Of a stretch of 55,835 nucleotides of DNA, positions 17,637 to 28,024 are shown one piece after another (the stretch's first letter is position 1; each line of letters opens with the position of its first letter). Location: contig NZ_JACSQS010000016.1 of the NCBI RefSeq assembly GCF_014836545.1, positions 7,397 through 63,231 of the forward strand. Direction: 5' to 3'. The translations under genes and the position numbers were made by a program. The notes beneath the pieces are model-generated. The model did no database searches and was not told the DNA's origin. It worked only from the letters and a program-made list of their open reading frames with translations. This stretch comes from Stenotrophomonas lacuserhaii (lineage in GTDB: Bacteria > Pseudomonadota > Gammaproteobacteria > Xanthomonadales > Xanthomonadaceae).

Positions 17637-18692
17637 TCAGGCGGTTGTGCCGATGCGCTGCAGGCGGTAACTGCCATCCAGCACGCCGTTTACCCATTCC
17701 TGATTGTCAAGGTACCAGTCGACGGTGAAGCCGATGCCCTGCTCGAACGTATACGCCGGCTCCCAACCCAGTTCGTCCTTCAGCTTGGACGCATCGATCG
17801 CATAGCGACGGTCATGGCCCGGACGATCGGCGACGTAGGTGATCTGGCTGCTGCGCGGCTGGCCGTCTTCGCGCGGGCGACGCGCATCCAGCAATGCGCA
17901 GATCGCCTGCACCACTTCGATATTCTGCTTTTCGGAATTGCCACCGACATTGTAGGTTTCGCCGACGCGGCCCTTGGCCAGCACGGTGCGGATCGCTTCG
18001 CAGTGATCGGACACGAACAGCCAGTCACGCACCTGCTTGCCATCCCCGTATACCGGCAACGGCTCGCCGGCCAGCGCCTTGGCGATCACCAGCGGAATGA
18101 GTTTCTCCGGGAAGTGGTACGGCCCGTAGTTGTTCGAGCAGTTGGTGGTGAGCACCGGCAGCCCGTAGGTGTGGTGGAACGCGCGCACCAGATGATCCGA
18201 GGCCGCCTTGGACGCCGAGTACGGCGAGTTTGGCGCGTACGGCGTGGTCTCGCTGAACTTGCCGGTCTCGCCCAACGTGCCGTAGACCTCGTCGGTGGAC
18301 ACGTGCAGGAAACGGAACGCCGCGCCCTTGTCGGCCGGCAGCGCCTTCCAGTAGTCGCGCACCGCTTCCAGCAGGCCGAGCGTGCCGACCACGTTGGTCT
18401 GGATGAAGGCGCCCGGGCCGTCGATGGAACGGTCGACGTGGCTTTCGGCGGCAAAGTTCAGGACCGCGTCCGGCTGATGCTCATCCAGCAGCCGCTGGAC
18501 CAGCGCACTGTCTGCTATGTCACCTTGCACGAACACATGGCCGGGATGGCCTTCCAGGCTGCTTAAGGTCTTGAGGTTGCCGGCATAGGTGAGGGCATCG
18601 AGATTGACGATCTTCGCTCCGCGGGTCACTGCGTCGAGGACGAAATTACCGCCAATGAATCCGGCGCCGCCGGTGACAAGCCAAGTGGGCAC
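17637..18692 (-). CDS. rmlB: dTDP-glucose 4,6-dehydratase
   Basis: This 351-residue extended SDR enzyme converts dTDP-glucose to dTDP-4-keto-6-deoxyglucose. The NAD motif [10 protein letters not shown] is at the N-terminus and the catalytic YxxxK is YSASK. STDEVYG and the [17 protein letters not shown] motif are characteristic. Translation starts with GTG at 18692 (read as Met). It is the first gene of rmlBACD, divergent from etfBA, with 261 bases between the two starts. Confidence 0.95.
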   Translation of the reverse strand: MPTWLVTGGAGFIGGNFVLDAVTRGAKIVNLDALTYAGNLKTLSSLEGHPGHVFVQGDIADSALVQRLLDEHQPDAVLNFAAESHVDRSIDGPGAFIQTNVVGTLGLLEAVRDYWKALPADKGAAFRFLHVSTDEVYGTLGETGKFSETTPYAPNSPYSASKAASDHLVRAFHHTYGLPVLTTNCSNNYGPYHFPEKLIPLVIAKALAGEPLPVYGDGKQVRDWLFVSDHCEAIRTVLAKGRVGETYNVGGNSEKQNIEVVQAICALLDARRPREDGQPRSSQITYVADRPGHDRRYAIDASKLKDELGWEPAYTFEQGIGFTVDWYLDNQEWVNGVLDGSYRLQRIGTTA

Positions 18693-18851
18693 TACCTAGT
18701 TCTCCTGATCCGTGCACTGACTGTGCGTTGAGCCGCAGCCTATTCAGCGCAACAGCATACAACGCGCCCCGCCACGGTCTGGGGATGGACCGTGAATGGG
18801 ATGCCTGTACCCATGCGGCGCTGCAGCAATGAATTGGCTGCACCATACGCA

Positions 18852-18881
18852 TTCGCATGGTCGGCAATCGCCAGTTAGAAT
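18852..18881 (+). promoter_or_regulatory. Candidate etfBA promoter
   Basis: A TTCGCA box at 18852-18857 and TAGAAT at 18876-18881 are separated by 18 bases. Each matches four or five of six positions of the sigma-70 consensus. They lie about 70 bases before the etfB start in the rmlB-etfB divergent gap. The match is modest. Confidence 0.35.
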
Positions 18882-18953
18882 CGGGGTCCCACCCCCGAAC
18901 CGGTTGCTGTTGCCAGGACCGGACGACCCTCGATATTGAAGGACCCGTACCAG

Positions 18954-19700
18954 ATGAAAATCCTCGTCGCGTACAAGCGCGTGGTGGACTACAACGTCCG
19001 CATTCAGGTCAAGCCGGACGGCTCCGGCGTGGTAACCGACGGCGTCAAGCTGTCGCCCAATCCCTTTGATGAAATCGCCTTGGAAGAAGCCCTTCGCCTG
19101 CGCGACAAGGGCATCGCCAGCGAAGTCATCGTCGCCACCATTGCCCCGGCCGACGCCCAGGCACACCTGCGTAACGGCTTGGCCATGGGCGCCAACCGCG
19201 CCATCCACATCGTGACCGACGAGGCCATCCAGCCGCTCACTGCCGCGCGTGCCCTGCTCAAGCTGATCGAAAAAGAACAGCCGGAGCTGGTCATCCTGGG
19301 CAAGCAGGCCATCGATGACGACGCCAGCCAGACCGGCCAGATGCTGGCCACGATCTGGGGCCGCCCGCAGGCGACCTTCGCCAGCAAGCTGGAAATTTCC
19401 GATGGCAAGGCCACGGTGATCCGTGAAGTCGATGCCGGCCTGGAAACGCTGGAAGTGGACCTGCCTGCCGTGGTCACCACCGACCTGCGCCTGAACGAGC
19501 CGCGCTTCATCAAGCTGCCCGACATCATGAAGGCCAAGGCCAAGCCGCTGGAGACCCTGCAGCTGGCGGACCTGGGGGTTGATGCCGTGGATACCCTGAA
19601 GACCACCACCTATGCCGCACCCGGCAAGCGGAGCAAGGGCGTGATGGTCAAGGATGCCGCCGAACTGGTGGCCGCACTCAAGCAGAAGGGGTTGCTGTAA
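18954..19700 (+). CDS. etfB: Electron transfer flavoprotein beta subunit
   Basis: This 248-residue subunit, with EtfA, passes electrons from acyl-CoA and other dehydrogenases to ETF-ubiquinone oxidoreductase. Typical blocks are MKILVAYKRVVDYNVRI, NPFDEIALEEALRLRDKG, and GKQAIDDDASQTGQMLA (AMP-binding region). A longer frame begins at 18936, but ATG 18954 is the usual start. Its stop overlaps the etfA start (TAATG). The pair marks the left border of the variable LPS locus, as in Xanthomonas. Confidence 0.95.
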   Translation: MKILVAYKRVVDYNVRIQVKPDGSGVVTDGVKLSPNPFDEIALEEALRLRDKGIASEVIVATIAPADAQAHLRNGLAMGANRAIHIVTDEAIQPLTAARALLKLIEKEQPELVILGKQAIDDDASQTGQMLATIWGRPQATFASKLEISDGKATVIREVDAGLETLEVDLPAVVTTDLRLNEPRFIKLPDIMKAKAKPLETLQLADLGVDAVDTLKTTTYAAPGKRSKGVMVKDAAELVAALKQKGLL

Positions 19701-20641
19701 TGAGCACGATTCTCGTCATCGCCGAGCACCACGACGGCAAGCTCAACGCCGCCACCGCCAAGACCGTCAGCGCAGCGTCCGCGATCAGCGGCGCCGAAGT
19801 GCACGTGCTGGTGCTGGCTGCCGATCCGGCCGCCGTTGCGGCCGAGGCGGCAAAGATCAGCGGTGTCAGCAAGGTGCTGACCGTGGCCAATGCCGCCAAC
19901 GCGAATCCGATCGCGCAGGTGCTGGCACCGCAGATCGCCAAGGCCGCCGCCGGTTACAGCCACGTGTTCGGTCCGTCCACCACCTTCGGCAAGGACCTGA
20001 TGCCCTGCGTGGCCGCCCTGCTGGGCGTCGCCCAGGTGTCCGACCTGATGACCGTGGAAGGCAGCCATACCTTCAAGCGCCCGATCTACGCCGGCAACGC
20101 GATCATCACCGTGGAGGCCCCGGCCGACCAGACCGTGGTCGCCACCGTGCGCAGCGCCTCCTGGCCTGAAGCCGCCCAGGGCGGCAGCGCCAACGTGGAA
20201 GCGCTGAGCATCGATGGCACCTTGCCGACCCACACCCGCTTTGTCGGCCTGGCCGCCGCCAGTAGCGACCGTCCTGACCTGCAGAGCGCCAAGCGCGTGG
20301 TCTCCGGTGGCCGCGGCGTCGGTTCGGAAGAGAACTTCAAGGTCATCTACCAGCTGGCGGACAAGCTGGGCGCTGCCGTCGGTGCCTCGCGCGCCGCCGT
20401 CGATGCGGGCTATGTACCCAATGAGCTGCAGGTCGGGCAGACCGGGAAGATCATCGCACCGGAACTGTATGTGGCGATCGGCATCAGTGGTGCCATCCAG
20501 CACCTGACCGGTATCAAGGATGCCGGCACGATCGTGGCGATCAACAAGGATCCGGATTCACCGATCTTCGAGATCGCCGATATCGGGCTGGTGGGGGATC
20601 TGTTTACCTTGCTGCCGGAGCTGGAAGCCGCACTGAGCTGA
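19700..20641 (+). CDS. etfA: Electron transfer flavoprotein alpha subunit
   Basis: This 313-residue FAD-binding subunit shows the ETF alpha signature in the C-terminal half: [18 protein letters not shown], then the FAD loop [33 protein letters not shown] and [22 protein letters not shown]. It is translationally coupled to etfB. A strong 12-bp hairpin follows at 20654-20685. Confidence 0.95.
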   Translation: MSTILVIAEHHDGKLNAATAKTVSAASAISGAEVHVLVLAADPAAVAAEAAKISGVSKVLTVANAANANPIAQVLAPQIAKAAAGYSHVFGPSTTFGKDLMPCVAALLGVAQVSDLMTVEGSHTFKRPIYAGNAIITVEAPADQTVVATVRSASWPEAAQGGSANVEALSIDGTLPTHTRFVGLAAASSDRPDLQSAKRVVSGGRGVGSEENFKVIYQLADKLGAAVGASRAAVDAGYVPNELQVGQTGKIIAPELYVAIGISGAIQHLTGIKDAGTIVAINKDPDSPIFEIADIGLVGDLFTLLPELEAALS

Positions 20642-20653
20642 GCGAGGCACCCA

Positions 20654-20685
20654 GACGCTGGATAATCAATGGGTTATCCAGCGTC
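20654..20685 (+). terminator. Hairpin after etfA (possible terminator)
   Basis: A perfect 12-bp stem (20654-20665 with 20674-20685) with an 8-base loop lies 13 bases after etfA. No T run follows, so if it stops transcription it may need help. It could also protect the etf mRNA 3' end. Confidence 0.55.
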
Positions 20686-20750
20686 ATTGGTCGCGGGACA
20701 TCTTTCGCAAGCATACGGCCTGTATCACCCGTCCTTGCGGAAGCTATCGT

Positions 20751-20756
20751 TATAAT
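20751..20756 (+). promoter_or_regulatory. Probable -10 box of xanAB
   Basis: TATAAT at 20751-20756 matches the consensus exactly and lies 30 bases before the xanA ATG. No good -35 box was seen at the proper distance. Confidence 0.5.
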
Positions 20757-20785
20757 CACGGGTCAACTCCGTGAGGACTGCATTG

Positions 20786-22144
20786 ATGACCCTTCCGTGC
20801 TTCAAAGCCTATGACATCCGTGGTCGCGTTCCGGATGAACTGGACGCGGCTCTCGCCCGCCGCATCGGTGCCGGCACGGCCGCCCTGCTGGGCCCGGGTC
20901 CCGTTGTCGTGGGTCATGACATCCGACTCAGCAGCCCGGAGCTCCACGCTGCGGCGATCGAAGGGCTTACCGCCAGCGGCCGCGACGTGGTCGACATCGG
21001 GCTGTGCGGGACGGAGGAAGTCTATTTCCAGACATTCCATCGCAAAGCAGCCGGCGGCATCATGGTCACCGCCAGCCATAACCCGATGGACTACAACGGC
21101 ATGAAGCTGGTCCGCGAGGACGCCAAACCGATCAGCGGTGACACCGGGCTGTTCACCATCCGCGATTTCGCCGCCTCCGATGCGCCGCTGGGCACCGGCA
21201 AGGGCCGTGTCACGCGGGATGGTGACAAGTCCGCCTACATCAAGCACCTGCTCGGTTATGTCGATGTCAGCCAGCTCAAGCCATTGAAAATCGTGACCAA
21301 TGCCGGCAACGGCGGCGCGGGCATCGTCATCGACGAGCTGGCCCCGCACCTGCCTTTCGAGTTCATCAGCATCCAGCACCAGCCTGATGGCAGCTTCCCC
21401 AACGGCATCCCGAATCCGCTGCTGCAGGAAAACCGTGCCGCTACGCGTGACGCGGTGCGGGAGCACGGCGCCGACTTTGGCATCGCCTGGGACGGCGACT
21501 TCGACCGCTGCTTCTTCTTCGACGCCGAAGGCAGCTTCATCGAAGGCTACTACCTGGTCGGCCTGCTGGCTTCCACATTGATCGCACGCAGCCCCGGCGG
21601 CAAGGTCATCCATGATCCACGCCTGACCTGGAATACCGTGGAGATGGCCGAACAGGCCGGTGGCGTTCCGATCATGAGCAAAACCGGCCATGCCTTCATC
21701 AAGGAGCGCATGCGCGCGGAAGACGCGATTTACGGCGGCGAGATGAGCGCACACCATTATTTCCGCGAATTTTCCTATTGCGATTCAGGCATGATTCCCT
21801 GGCTCTTGATCGCCGGCCTGGTCTCCAGCACCGGCAAGACGCTGGGCGAACTGGTCGCCGACCGCATGCAGGCATTCCCCTGCAGCGGAGAGATCAACTT
21901 CCGCGTCGATGATGCCAAGGCCACAGTCGCACGGGTAATGACGCACTACGAGAGCCAGCAACCGGCCATCGACAAAACCGACGGCATCAGCGCCGAGTTC
22001 GCCGAATGGCGCTTCAACCTGCGCAGCTCCAATACTGAACCGCTGCTGCGGCTGAACGTTGAAACCCGTGGTGACGCCGCGCTGCTGCAGTCCCGTACCA
22101 ATGAACTGACCGCCCTGATCGGCGGCAGTCCAGCCAATCACTGA
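20786..22144 (+). CDS. xanA: Phosphomannomutase/phosphoglucomutase
   Basis: This 452-residue alpha-D-phosphohexomutase interconverts the 6- and 1-phosphates of mannose and glucose. The phosphoserine loop is [13 protein letters not shown], the metal loop is DGDFDR, the sugar-specificity loop is [10 protein letters not shown], and the phosphate loop is RSSNTEP. The frame opens at 20771, but ATG 20786 ([13 protein letters not shown]) follows a GAGG site and matches the family. It sits 16 bases before xanB and supplies mannose-1-phosphate for GDP-mannose and glucose-1-phosphate for RmlA and UDP-glucose. Confidence 0.94.
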   Translation: MTLPCFKAYDIRGRVPDELDAALARRIGAGTAALLGPGPVVVGHDIRLSSPELHAAAIEGLTASGRDVVDIGLCGTEEVYFQTFHRKAAGGIMVTASHNPMDYNGMKLVREDAKPISGDTGLFTIRDFAASDAPLGTGKGRVTRDGDKSAYIKHLLGYVDVSQLKPLKIVTNAGNGGAGIVIDELAPHLPFEFISIQHQPDGSFPNGIPNPLLQENRAATRDAVREHGADFGIAWDGDFDRCFFFDAEGSFIEGYYLVGLLASTLIARSPGGKVIHDPRLTWNTVEMAEQAGGVPIMSKTGHAFIKERMRAEDAIYGGEMSAHHYFREFSYCDSGMIPWLLIAGLVSSTGKTLGELVADRMQAFPCSGEINFRVDDAKATVARVMTHYESQQPAIDKTDGISAEFAEWRFNLRSSNTEPLLRLNVETRGDAALLQSRTNELTALIGGSPANH

Positions 22145-22160
22145 TTCAGGAAGAAACAAC

Positions 22161-23564
22161 ATGCTGCCCATTGTTCCCGTGATCCTTTCCGGCGGTTCCG
22201 GCACCCGCCTCTGGCCGCTTTCGCGCGAGGCATATCCGAAGCAGTTCCTCCCCTTGGTCGGTGATGACACCATGCTGCAGGCGACGTGGAAGCGTGTTGC
22301 CTCCATTGCCGGGAAGCCGCCGATCGTTGTGGCCAACCAAGAACACCGCTTCATGGCAGCCGAGCAACTGCGTGAGTGCGATGCCTCGCCGCAGGCGCTG
22401 ATCCTTGAGCCGATAGGGCGAAATACCGCCCCGGCAATCGCCATCGCTGCGCTGCAGGCACTGTCCGCTGGCGATGATGCGCTGCTGCTGGTACTTCCGT
22501 CGGACCACGTTGTCCGCAACGAGCCCGCGTTCCACGCGGCGGTGCAGCAGGCCGCCGTCGCGGCGGATGCAGGCAAACTGGTCACGTTCGGCATCGTGCC
22601 GACCACGCCGGAGACGGGATATGGCTACATCAAGGCGGTGAGTGGTGACGGCGTCCGCGCGGTCGAGCGCTTCGTGGAGAAGCCCGACCTGCAGACTGCG
22701 GAGCAGTATGTCGCCTCGGGCGAGTACTACTGGAACAGCGGCATGTTCCTGTTCAAGGCCTCCCGCTACCTGGCTGAACTGGAAGCATTGCAGCCGGCGA
22801 TCCTCGCTGCCTGCCGTGCGGCGTTGGACAAAGCCAGCCGGGACAGCGATTTCGTCCGTCTGGATGCCGATGCCTTCGCCGCCAGCCCGAACGATTCGAT
22901 TGACTACGCTGTCATGGAAAAAACCGCCGACGCCGCCGTCGTGCCGCTTGATGCAGGTTGGAACGACGTAGGCTCGTGGTCTGCGCTGTGGGACGTTTCC
23001 GACAAGGATGCGGAAGGCAACGCCTATCACGGCGACGTCATTGCATTGGATTGCAAAGACAGCTACGCCTACGGCAGCCGCCTGATCACCATGGTGGGGC
23101 TGCGGGATGTAGTCGTCGTCGAAACTGACGACGCCGTGTTCGTCGGCCACAAGGATCGCGTTCAGGACGTCAAGGAGATCGTCGGACAGATCAAACGGGA
23201 TGGTCGAAGCGAGGCGGCGGCGCATCGCAAGGTCTATCGTCCGTGGGGCGCGTATGACTCCATCGATAACGGCGCGCGGTTCCAGGTCAAGCGCATCACG
23301 GTCAAGCCCGGCGCGACACTGAGCCTGCAGATGCATCATCATCGCGCAGAGCACTGGATCGTGGTCAGCGGGACCGCCGAGGTCACCCGTGGTGACGAGG
23401 TCATCCTGCTGAGCGAGAACCAGAGCACCTACATCCCGCTGGGCGTGACGCACCGGCTGAAGAATCCGGGCAGGCTGCCACTGGAGCTGATTGAAGTACA
23501 GTCCGGAAGTTACCTGGGCGAGGACGATATCGTGCGGTTCGAGGACAGCTACGGCCGCGCTTGA
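22161..23564 (+). CDS. xanB: Bifunctional mannose-1-phosphate guanylyltransferase / mannose-6-phosphate isomerase
   Basis: This 467-residue enzyme has two parts. The N-terminal guanylyltransferase carries [22 protein letters not shown] and a later [14 protein letters not shown]. The C-terminal type II isomerase cupin, from about residue 350, carries [18 protein letters not shown]. It makes GDP-D-mannose, the substrate for the Gmd-Rmd pair encoded on the opposite strand in this locus. The AGGAAG ribosome binding site lies 5-10 bases before ATG 22161. A bidirectional terminator follows. Confidence 0.95.
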   Translation: MLPIVPVILSGGSGTRLWPLSREAYPKQFLPLVGDDTMLQATWKRVASIAGKPPIVVANQEHRFMAAEQLRECDASPQALILEPIGRNTAPAIAIAALQALSAGDDALLLVLPSDHVVRNEPAFHAAVQQAAVAADAGKLVTFGIVPTTPETGYGYIKAVSGDGVRAVERFVEKPDLQTAEQYVASGEYYWNSGMFLFKASRYLAELEALQPAILAACRAALDKASRDSDFVRLDADAFAASPNDSIDYAVMEKTADAAVVPLDAGWNDVGSWSALWDVSDKDAEGNAYHGDVIALDCKDSYAYGSRLITMVGLRDVVVVETDDAVFVGHKDRVQDVKEIVGQIKRDGRSEAAAHRKVYRPWGAYDSIDNGARFQVKRITVKPGATLSLQMHHHRAEHWIVVSGTAEVTRGDEVILLSENQSTYIPLGVTHRLKNPGRLPLELIEVQSGSYLGEDDIVRFEDSYGRA

Positions 23565-23585
23565 TTCGACTCGAACGGTGATACT

Positions 23586-23620
23586 GAAAGGGCCGGGTTG
23601 CGATACCCGGCCCTTTCTTT
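23586..23620. terminator. Bidirectional terminator between xanB and ugd
   Basis: A perfect 13-bp stem (23586-23598 with 23605-23617) with a 6-base loop lies between convergent xanB and ugd. T-rich sequence follows on the plus side; on the minus side the tail is weaker. Confidence 0.9.
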
Positions 23621-23648
23621 CTTGCCCGTCAGGCAATCAATACATCCG

Positions 23649-24815
23649 TCAGTTGTCACCGAAGAGATCGCGCGTGTAAACCTTGTCTGCGACATCGACG
23701 AGCGCATCCGCCATCCGGTTGCTGATGATCACGTCCGACTGCGCCTTGAAATCAGCCAGATCGTTCACGACCCGGGAATTGAAGAATTCCTCGGCATCGA
23801 GTGCGGGCTCGTGCACGATCACCTCGATGCCCTTTGCCTTGATCCGCTTCATGATTCCCTGGATGCTCGAGGACCTGAAGTTGTCCGACCCGGCCTTCAT
23901 GATCAGTCGATAGACGCCAACAACCTTCGGATTGCGGGCCAGGATATCCGCAGCAATGAAGTCCTTTCGAGTCGTATTGGACTCGACAATGGCGCGGATC
24001 AGGTTCTGCGGTACAGCCTGGTAGTTGGCCAGCAGCTGCTTTGTATCCTTCGGCAAGCAATACCCGCCATAGCCGAACGAGGGATTGTTGTACCCTCCCC
24101 CAATCCGCGGGTCCAGCGAAATTCCTTCGATTATCTGTCGACTATCCAGTCCATGGGTCTGGGCATAGGTATCCAGCTCATTGAAGTAGGAAACGCGCAT
24201 CGCCAGGTAGGTGTTGGCGAACAACTTGATCGCTTCTGCTTCGGTCGAATCCGTGAAAAGTACCGCGACATCCTTCTTTTCAGCACCTTCCTGCAACAGC
24301 GATGCGAACGTCTTCGCTGCCTCGGTGTGGTCTCCCACGATGATGCGGGAAGGATGGAGATTATCGTGCAGCGCACGGCCCTCGCGCAGGAACTCCGGCG
24401 AGAAGATGATGTTGCGGGTGCCGAATTGTTCGCGCGCCTTGGAGGTGAAGCCCACCGGAATGGTCGACTTGATGATCATCGTCGCAGCCGGATTGATCTC
24501 CAGGACCTGCGCGATGACGGATTCGATCGAACGCGTATTGAAGTAGTTCGTGACCGGGTCGTAATCGGTCGGCGTCGCGATGATCACGAAGGCTGCACCT
24601 TCGTACGCATCACGCGGGTCCAGCGTGGCGCGGAAGTTGAGCTTTTCACCGGCGAGCGCCTTCTCGATATCCGCATCGACAATGGGCGACTGCCCCCGAT
24701 TAAGCTTTTCGACCTTTTCTGCGATCAGGTCGAGGGCAACCACTTCGTGGTGCTTGGCGAGAAGCACACCGTTCGAAAGGCCAACATAACCGGTACCCGC
24801 GATTGCAATTTTCAT
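23649..24815 (-). CDS. ugd: UDP-glucose 6-dehydrogenase
   Basis: This 388-residue NAD-dependent enzyme oxidises UDP-glucose to UDP-glucuronate. The NAD motif [10 protein letters not shown] is at the N-terminus, the catalytic cysteine is in [11 protein letters not shown] (about residue 255), and [23 protein letters not shown] is the family signature. The frame opens at 24830, but ATG 24815 gives the standard start. It is the last gene of the long minus-strand LPS series. Its product is the substrate of the UDP-xylose synthase encoded at 28958-29908. Base composition here is visibly more AT-rich than in flanking housekeeping genes. Confidence 0.94.
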   Translation of the reverse strand: MKIAIAGTGYVGLSNGVLLAKHHEVVALDLIAEKVEKLNRGQSPIVDADIEKALAGEKLNFRATLDPRDAYEGAAFVIIATPTDYDPVTNYFNTRSIESVIAQVLEINPAATMIIKSTIPVGFTSKAREQFGTRNIIFSPEFLREGRALHDNLHPSRIIVGDHTEAAKTFASLLQEGAEKKDVAVLFTDSTEAEAIKLFANTYLAMRVSYFNELDTYAQTHGLDSRQIIEGISLDPRIGGGYNNPSFGYGGYCLPKDTKQLLANYQAVPQNLIRAIVESNTTRKDFIAADILARNPKVVGVYRLIMKAGSDNFRSSSIQGIMKRIKAKGIEVIVHEPALDAEEFFNSRVVNDLADFKAQSDVIISNRMADALVDVADKVYTRDLFGDN

Positions 24816-24944
24816 CGTGCCTCGATTCAAACCATGATGTAGTAATAGCTCGTGCGTGGTCGGGCCGCGCGCGTAGGAGGCTGCTGCCGTACCGTCCCGA
24901 ACTCATTGCCTCAGCGAACAGCGCACCGGGATGCGTCCGCAGCG

Positions 24945-27011
24945 TCAGTGAACCGCAACCGAGCGCTCACTGCCACCCACTGGAACGGTGGTAGGGACGA
25001 GACCATGATCGTGCAACCACGCACGGCCTTCGAGCACCGCACTGATTCCGATCTGCTGCCCAGCGGCGGCCTCCGGTATCAGGAACGATACCTCACGGAC
25101 CTCCTGGGGCCCGAGAATCCCGGAACCGGAAAGGTCGACACGCGTAGACCATGCCCCCGGATCCAGAAGAGCGCCGTCGCGGGAAAGTTGCCAGGACAGC
25201 CGTAGCGGTTGCGGAAGCCCATCCTGAGTATTCAATGCCATCGCAGTATTGTTGATTACCCGAACTGATACGAGGTAACCGCCCGCAGGACTCTGGCTCA
25301 TGGAAGCAACCTGAATGGACACACCGGCAGCATTGGCCAGGTCGAGTACCTCGCCGGCGTGCACCTTGCAGGACAGCGGATCCAGTACCACGATGTTCTC
25401 CAATGCACCCACCGCCGCCTTGTCCGCCTCAGCTACTCCCCCATTGCCGGTGGCAGCGGTAATACGATACAACGCTTGGACGCAGGGCGCGACATTATCG
25501 CGCGCATGGTATCCCGGCGCGATGTTGCCCGAATAGCCATTCAGAGTGGGCCTGCCGAGATCCTGAGCCAGGATGACACCGTCCAGCTCGGAGACAGCCG
25601 GGTTGACCCCCGGTCCCGCAGGATTGAACAGGATGGCGTGGTCCGGCATCGCAGAGGGAAGCCGGCCGCGCAGCGCTTCGATGCGCTCGATGGCCTGAGC
25701 CCTGCCGAACTTATCGGTGCGCAGCGTTGCGGCTTCCACCACCATCATCAGCGCGAACATCGCAGCGACGATCTTCCATGCCAGTGCGCCGGTACGAACT
25801 GACTCAACCCCCAGTGCCACCAGCAACGACAGCGGCAACACCAGCACAAGGCCTATGCGGGCCATTGCACGGATAGAGCCGATTCCCGGCAGCTCAGCCA
25901 GGAACAGATACAACGAATGGCCGCCGACTGCCATCGTGAGAAGCATCAGTATCACGACAGATGAAACGGCGACCCAGCGCACGCGCGACCCGGAATGCAG
26001 CAAGCCAAGCGCCGCCAATCCGAGGATGCCCAAACCAAAGAATATCTGCTGCTCGTGGCGCATCGGGACGTCATGCCCGATCCAGCTGCTTGGCACATGC
26101 CAGAGCGCGGAGTAGTCCGCCAGCAGGTAGCTCTGCGGTCTTGGCAGCAGCGACAACACCTCTTCCACGCCACGGCCGAATCCATACAACTTCGAGTAAT
26201 GAAGGTAGGGATACATCAGCGCGACCATCGCTGCAGCCGCGACCAAGAGGGTGACCACCACCAGAACAAGCTCGCGGCGGACGGATGCCTGCCTCCATTG
26301 CAACAGCTGAGCCATCCAGCGACGCGGCCCCACGCCCTCGATCGCCCATTGAGCCAGGCACCATGCCACCAGCAGCAGCAGGGTGAAATATCCCAGATAG
26401 ATCGACGCGTAGAACTGGGCGACCACCGCAACGGCCAGCCCGGCAATCCAGCGCCAGCGTCCGTCCACGGAAAAACGCTGCCACAACAGCAGCGCAACGG
26501 GCATCAGGAAACGATAAGTCAACTGAGCATGACCGTGCCGGGCAAGTACCGGCATGGCAAAGGTGAAGGCAAACGCCGCGACCGCACTGGCCAGGGGGGA
26601 GAACCGCATCCGGCGGAAAACAAGATGGCAGACCACGTAGTTCGCGACGAAACCTGTCAGGTACCAGAGGTCGAACGCCTGGTACCGGTCCCAACCCAGC
26701 GCCCTGTATACAGAGTAGATCCACGCCGTTCCCCAGTGGTTGTCGGAGAACGTGAGCGCCCCCGGGACCGGGTAGAAGAACGAAGGACTGAGCAGGCTGG
26801 CGTCCAGCCCGATCAACCAGCGATAGAAGTGCTCGAGCACCACGCCATTGAATCGAGCGTCTGCCATGTCACCCGGCACGCAGGACAGCTGGCATGTATG
26901 CGCCCATGGAACCAGGATGAATCCCACGGCGAACAGCAACAGGGGGGCCAACCAACGCGAAGCGACGGTGGAGTGCGGGCGTGCGCCTGCAGGAGGATCG
27001 GAGATCGACAT
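24945..27011 (-). CDS. Membrane GT-C-like glycosyltransferase (Gtr-type, polyprenyl-sugar dependent)
   Basis: This 688-residue protein has about ten membrane segments in residues 20-425 and a soluble C-terminal region of about 260 residues. After the first helix a periplasmic loop carries GDMADARFNGVVLEHFYRWL, the acidic GDxxDxRxN pattern seen in many bacterial GT-C-fold membrane enzymes, followed by FFYPVPGALTFSDNHWG. It sits immediately after the small membrane gene, gtrA-like and gtrB-like genes. In Gtr systems the third gene encodes the enzyme that transfers the sugar from undecaprenyl phosphate to the polymer. The acceptor and sugar are unknown. Confidence 0.65.
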   Translation of the reverse strand: MSISDPPAGARPHSTVASRWLAPLLLFAVGFILVPWAHTCQLSCVPGDMADARFNGVVLEHFYRWLIGLDASLLSPSFFYPVPGALTFSDNHWGTAWIYSVYRALGWDRYQAFDLWYLTGFVANYVVCHLVFRRMRFSPLASAVAAFAFTFAMPVLARHGHAQLTYRFLMPVALLLWQRFSVDGRWRWIAGLAVAVVAQFYASIYLGYFTLLLLVAWCLAQWAIEGVGPRRWMAQLLQWRQASVRRELVLVVVTLLVAAAAMVALMYPYLHYSKLYGFGRGVEEVLSLLPRPQSYLLADYSALWHVPSSWIGHDVPMRHEQQIFFGLGILGLAALGLLHSGSRVRWVAVSSVVILMLLTMAVGGHSLYLFLAELPGIGSIRAMARIGLVLVLPLSLLVALGVESVRTGALAWKIVAAMFALMMVVEAATLRTDKFGRAQAIERIEALRGRLPSAMPDHAILFNPAGPGVNPAVSELDGVILAQDLGRPTLNGYSGNIAPGYHARDNVAPCVQALYRITAATGNGGVAEADKAAVGALENIVVLDPLSCKVHAGEVLDLANAAGVSIQVASMSQSPAGGYLVSVRVINNTAMALNTQDGLPQPLRLSWQLSRDGALLDPGAWSTRVDLSGSGILGPQEVREVSFLIPEAAAGQQIGISAVLEGRAWLHDHGLVPTTVPVGGSERSVAVH

Positions 27012-27029
27012 TCTTTTCGGTCCGGCTAC

Positions 27030-27629
27030 TCAATGGCACCGATAGTCTGACGACATTCGGCTGTTCCTGAACGGATCGGTCAGGGCGTCGGTGTATTGAC
27101 CCATAAGCAGGCGATGCGTAGGCAGGAGATTCTGACGATAGAAACGGCTGAAACCAGCCAGACGCTTGCCACGCGGGGTGAGCTTCACGCAGCCGGACTG
27201 TATCTCGATGGTCCCGGACTGCAACTGTTCGGTGAGACGGACCTCGACCAGGTGATGCTCCCGGACATACTCTTCGGTGAATACCTGCCGAAACGCATCT
27301 TCGCGAATACCTCCCCCCCGCTGGTCAAGCTTCTCCAGGATGTAGAAAGAAAGCGATCGATCGATCACGGTGGGAATGGATATCGCGAAAAGATAACCGC
27401 CCAGCAGCCAGATCACCGTCAACTGGATCAGTTCGAGCCGGCTGAAATCGCGAAACCATTTCAGCAGGTACAGGCCGGCAAAGACCACCACAAGCGCAAC
27501 AATGGCATCCAGGATGCTGGCGTACAGCACCACATTTACCCGCAGGTAACGCATGTGTACGTAGTAAATCAGCAGCAATGCAACGACGAAGATCGCAGTC
27601 GCAAGAAATGCGCGCAGGTACTTGTTCAT
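27030..27629 (-). CDS. Small membrane protein with C-terminal winged-helix-like segment, function unknown
   Basis: This 199-residue protein has three hydrophobic segments (about residues 7-24, 32-57, 67-87) and a soluble C-terminal half. Around residues 110-160 the pattern RQVFTEEYVREHHLVEVRLTEQLQSG followed by CVKLTPRGKRLAGF resembles a winged helix with its wing. Its ATG overlaps the gtrA-like stop (ATGA), so it is translated with the Gtr cassette. It ends 18 bases before the GT-C-like gene. No named family was recognised. Confidence 0.7.
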   Translation of the reverse strand: MNKYLRAFLATAIFVVALLLIYYVHMRYLRVNVVLYASILDAIVALVVVFAGLYLLKWFRDFSRLELIQLTVIWLLGGYLFAISIPTVIDRSLSFYILEKLDQRGGGIREDAFRQVFTEEYVREHHLVEVRLTEQLQSGTIEIQSGCVKLTPRGKRLAGFSRFYRQNLLPTHRLLMGQYTDALTDPFRNSRMSSDYRCH

Positions 27630-28024
27630 TTGAACACCAGGAATTTGTTGGCGAGGAAGCTCAGCACCATCTGCATGCCGGTGGCCAGCAGGAAGCCGAT
27701 CCGGTAGTCCATGCCCAGATGATCGGCCCAGACATACATGACAGTGGCGTGCAGCAGTGCAATAAGCACATAGACCATGATGAAGTGCGCCCCCTGCTTC
27801 ACGACGCTCGACTGCTGGCCCCGGAAGACGAAATAACGGCTGCCAATGAACGAAACTGTGATGCCGAACACCGCTGCGATGGCGTTGGCCACACTCGCCA
27901 ACTGGATGTTCAGCACTTCGATGTTGAACTGCAGCACGCCATAGTGGACGACTGTCGCAACAACTCCGTTGATCAGATACCGCACCACCTGCCCGCCCAG
28001 CACACCGTCAACGGCGGCGGGCAT
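27626..28024 (-). CDS. GtrA-family membrane protein (putative polyprenyl-sugar flippase)
   Basis: This 132-residue protein has four hydrophobic segments and the GtrA pattern: QVVRYLINGVVATVVHYGVL at the start, SVANAIAAVFGITVSFIGSRYFVFRG in the middle, and MQMVLSFLANKFLVFK at the end. GtrA proteins are thought to flip undecaprenyl-phosphate sugars across the inner membrane. The likely ATG at 28024 lies inside the end of the upstream GT2 gene, and its stop overlaps the next start. Confidence 0.88.
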   Translation of the reverse strand: MPAAVDGVLGGQVVRYLINGVVATVVHYGVLQFNIEVLNIQLASVANAIAAVFGITVSFIGSRYFVFRGQQSSVVKQGAHFIMVYVLIALLHATVMYVWADHLGMDYRIGFLLATGMQMVLSFLANKFLVFK

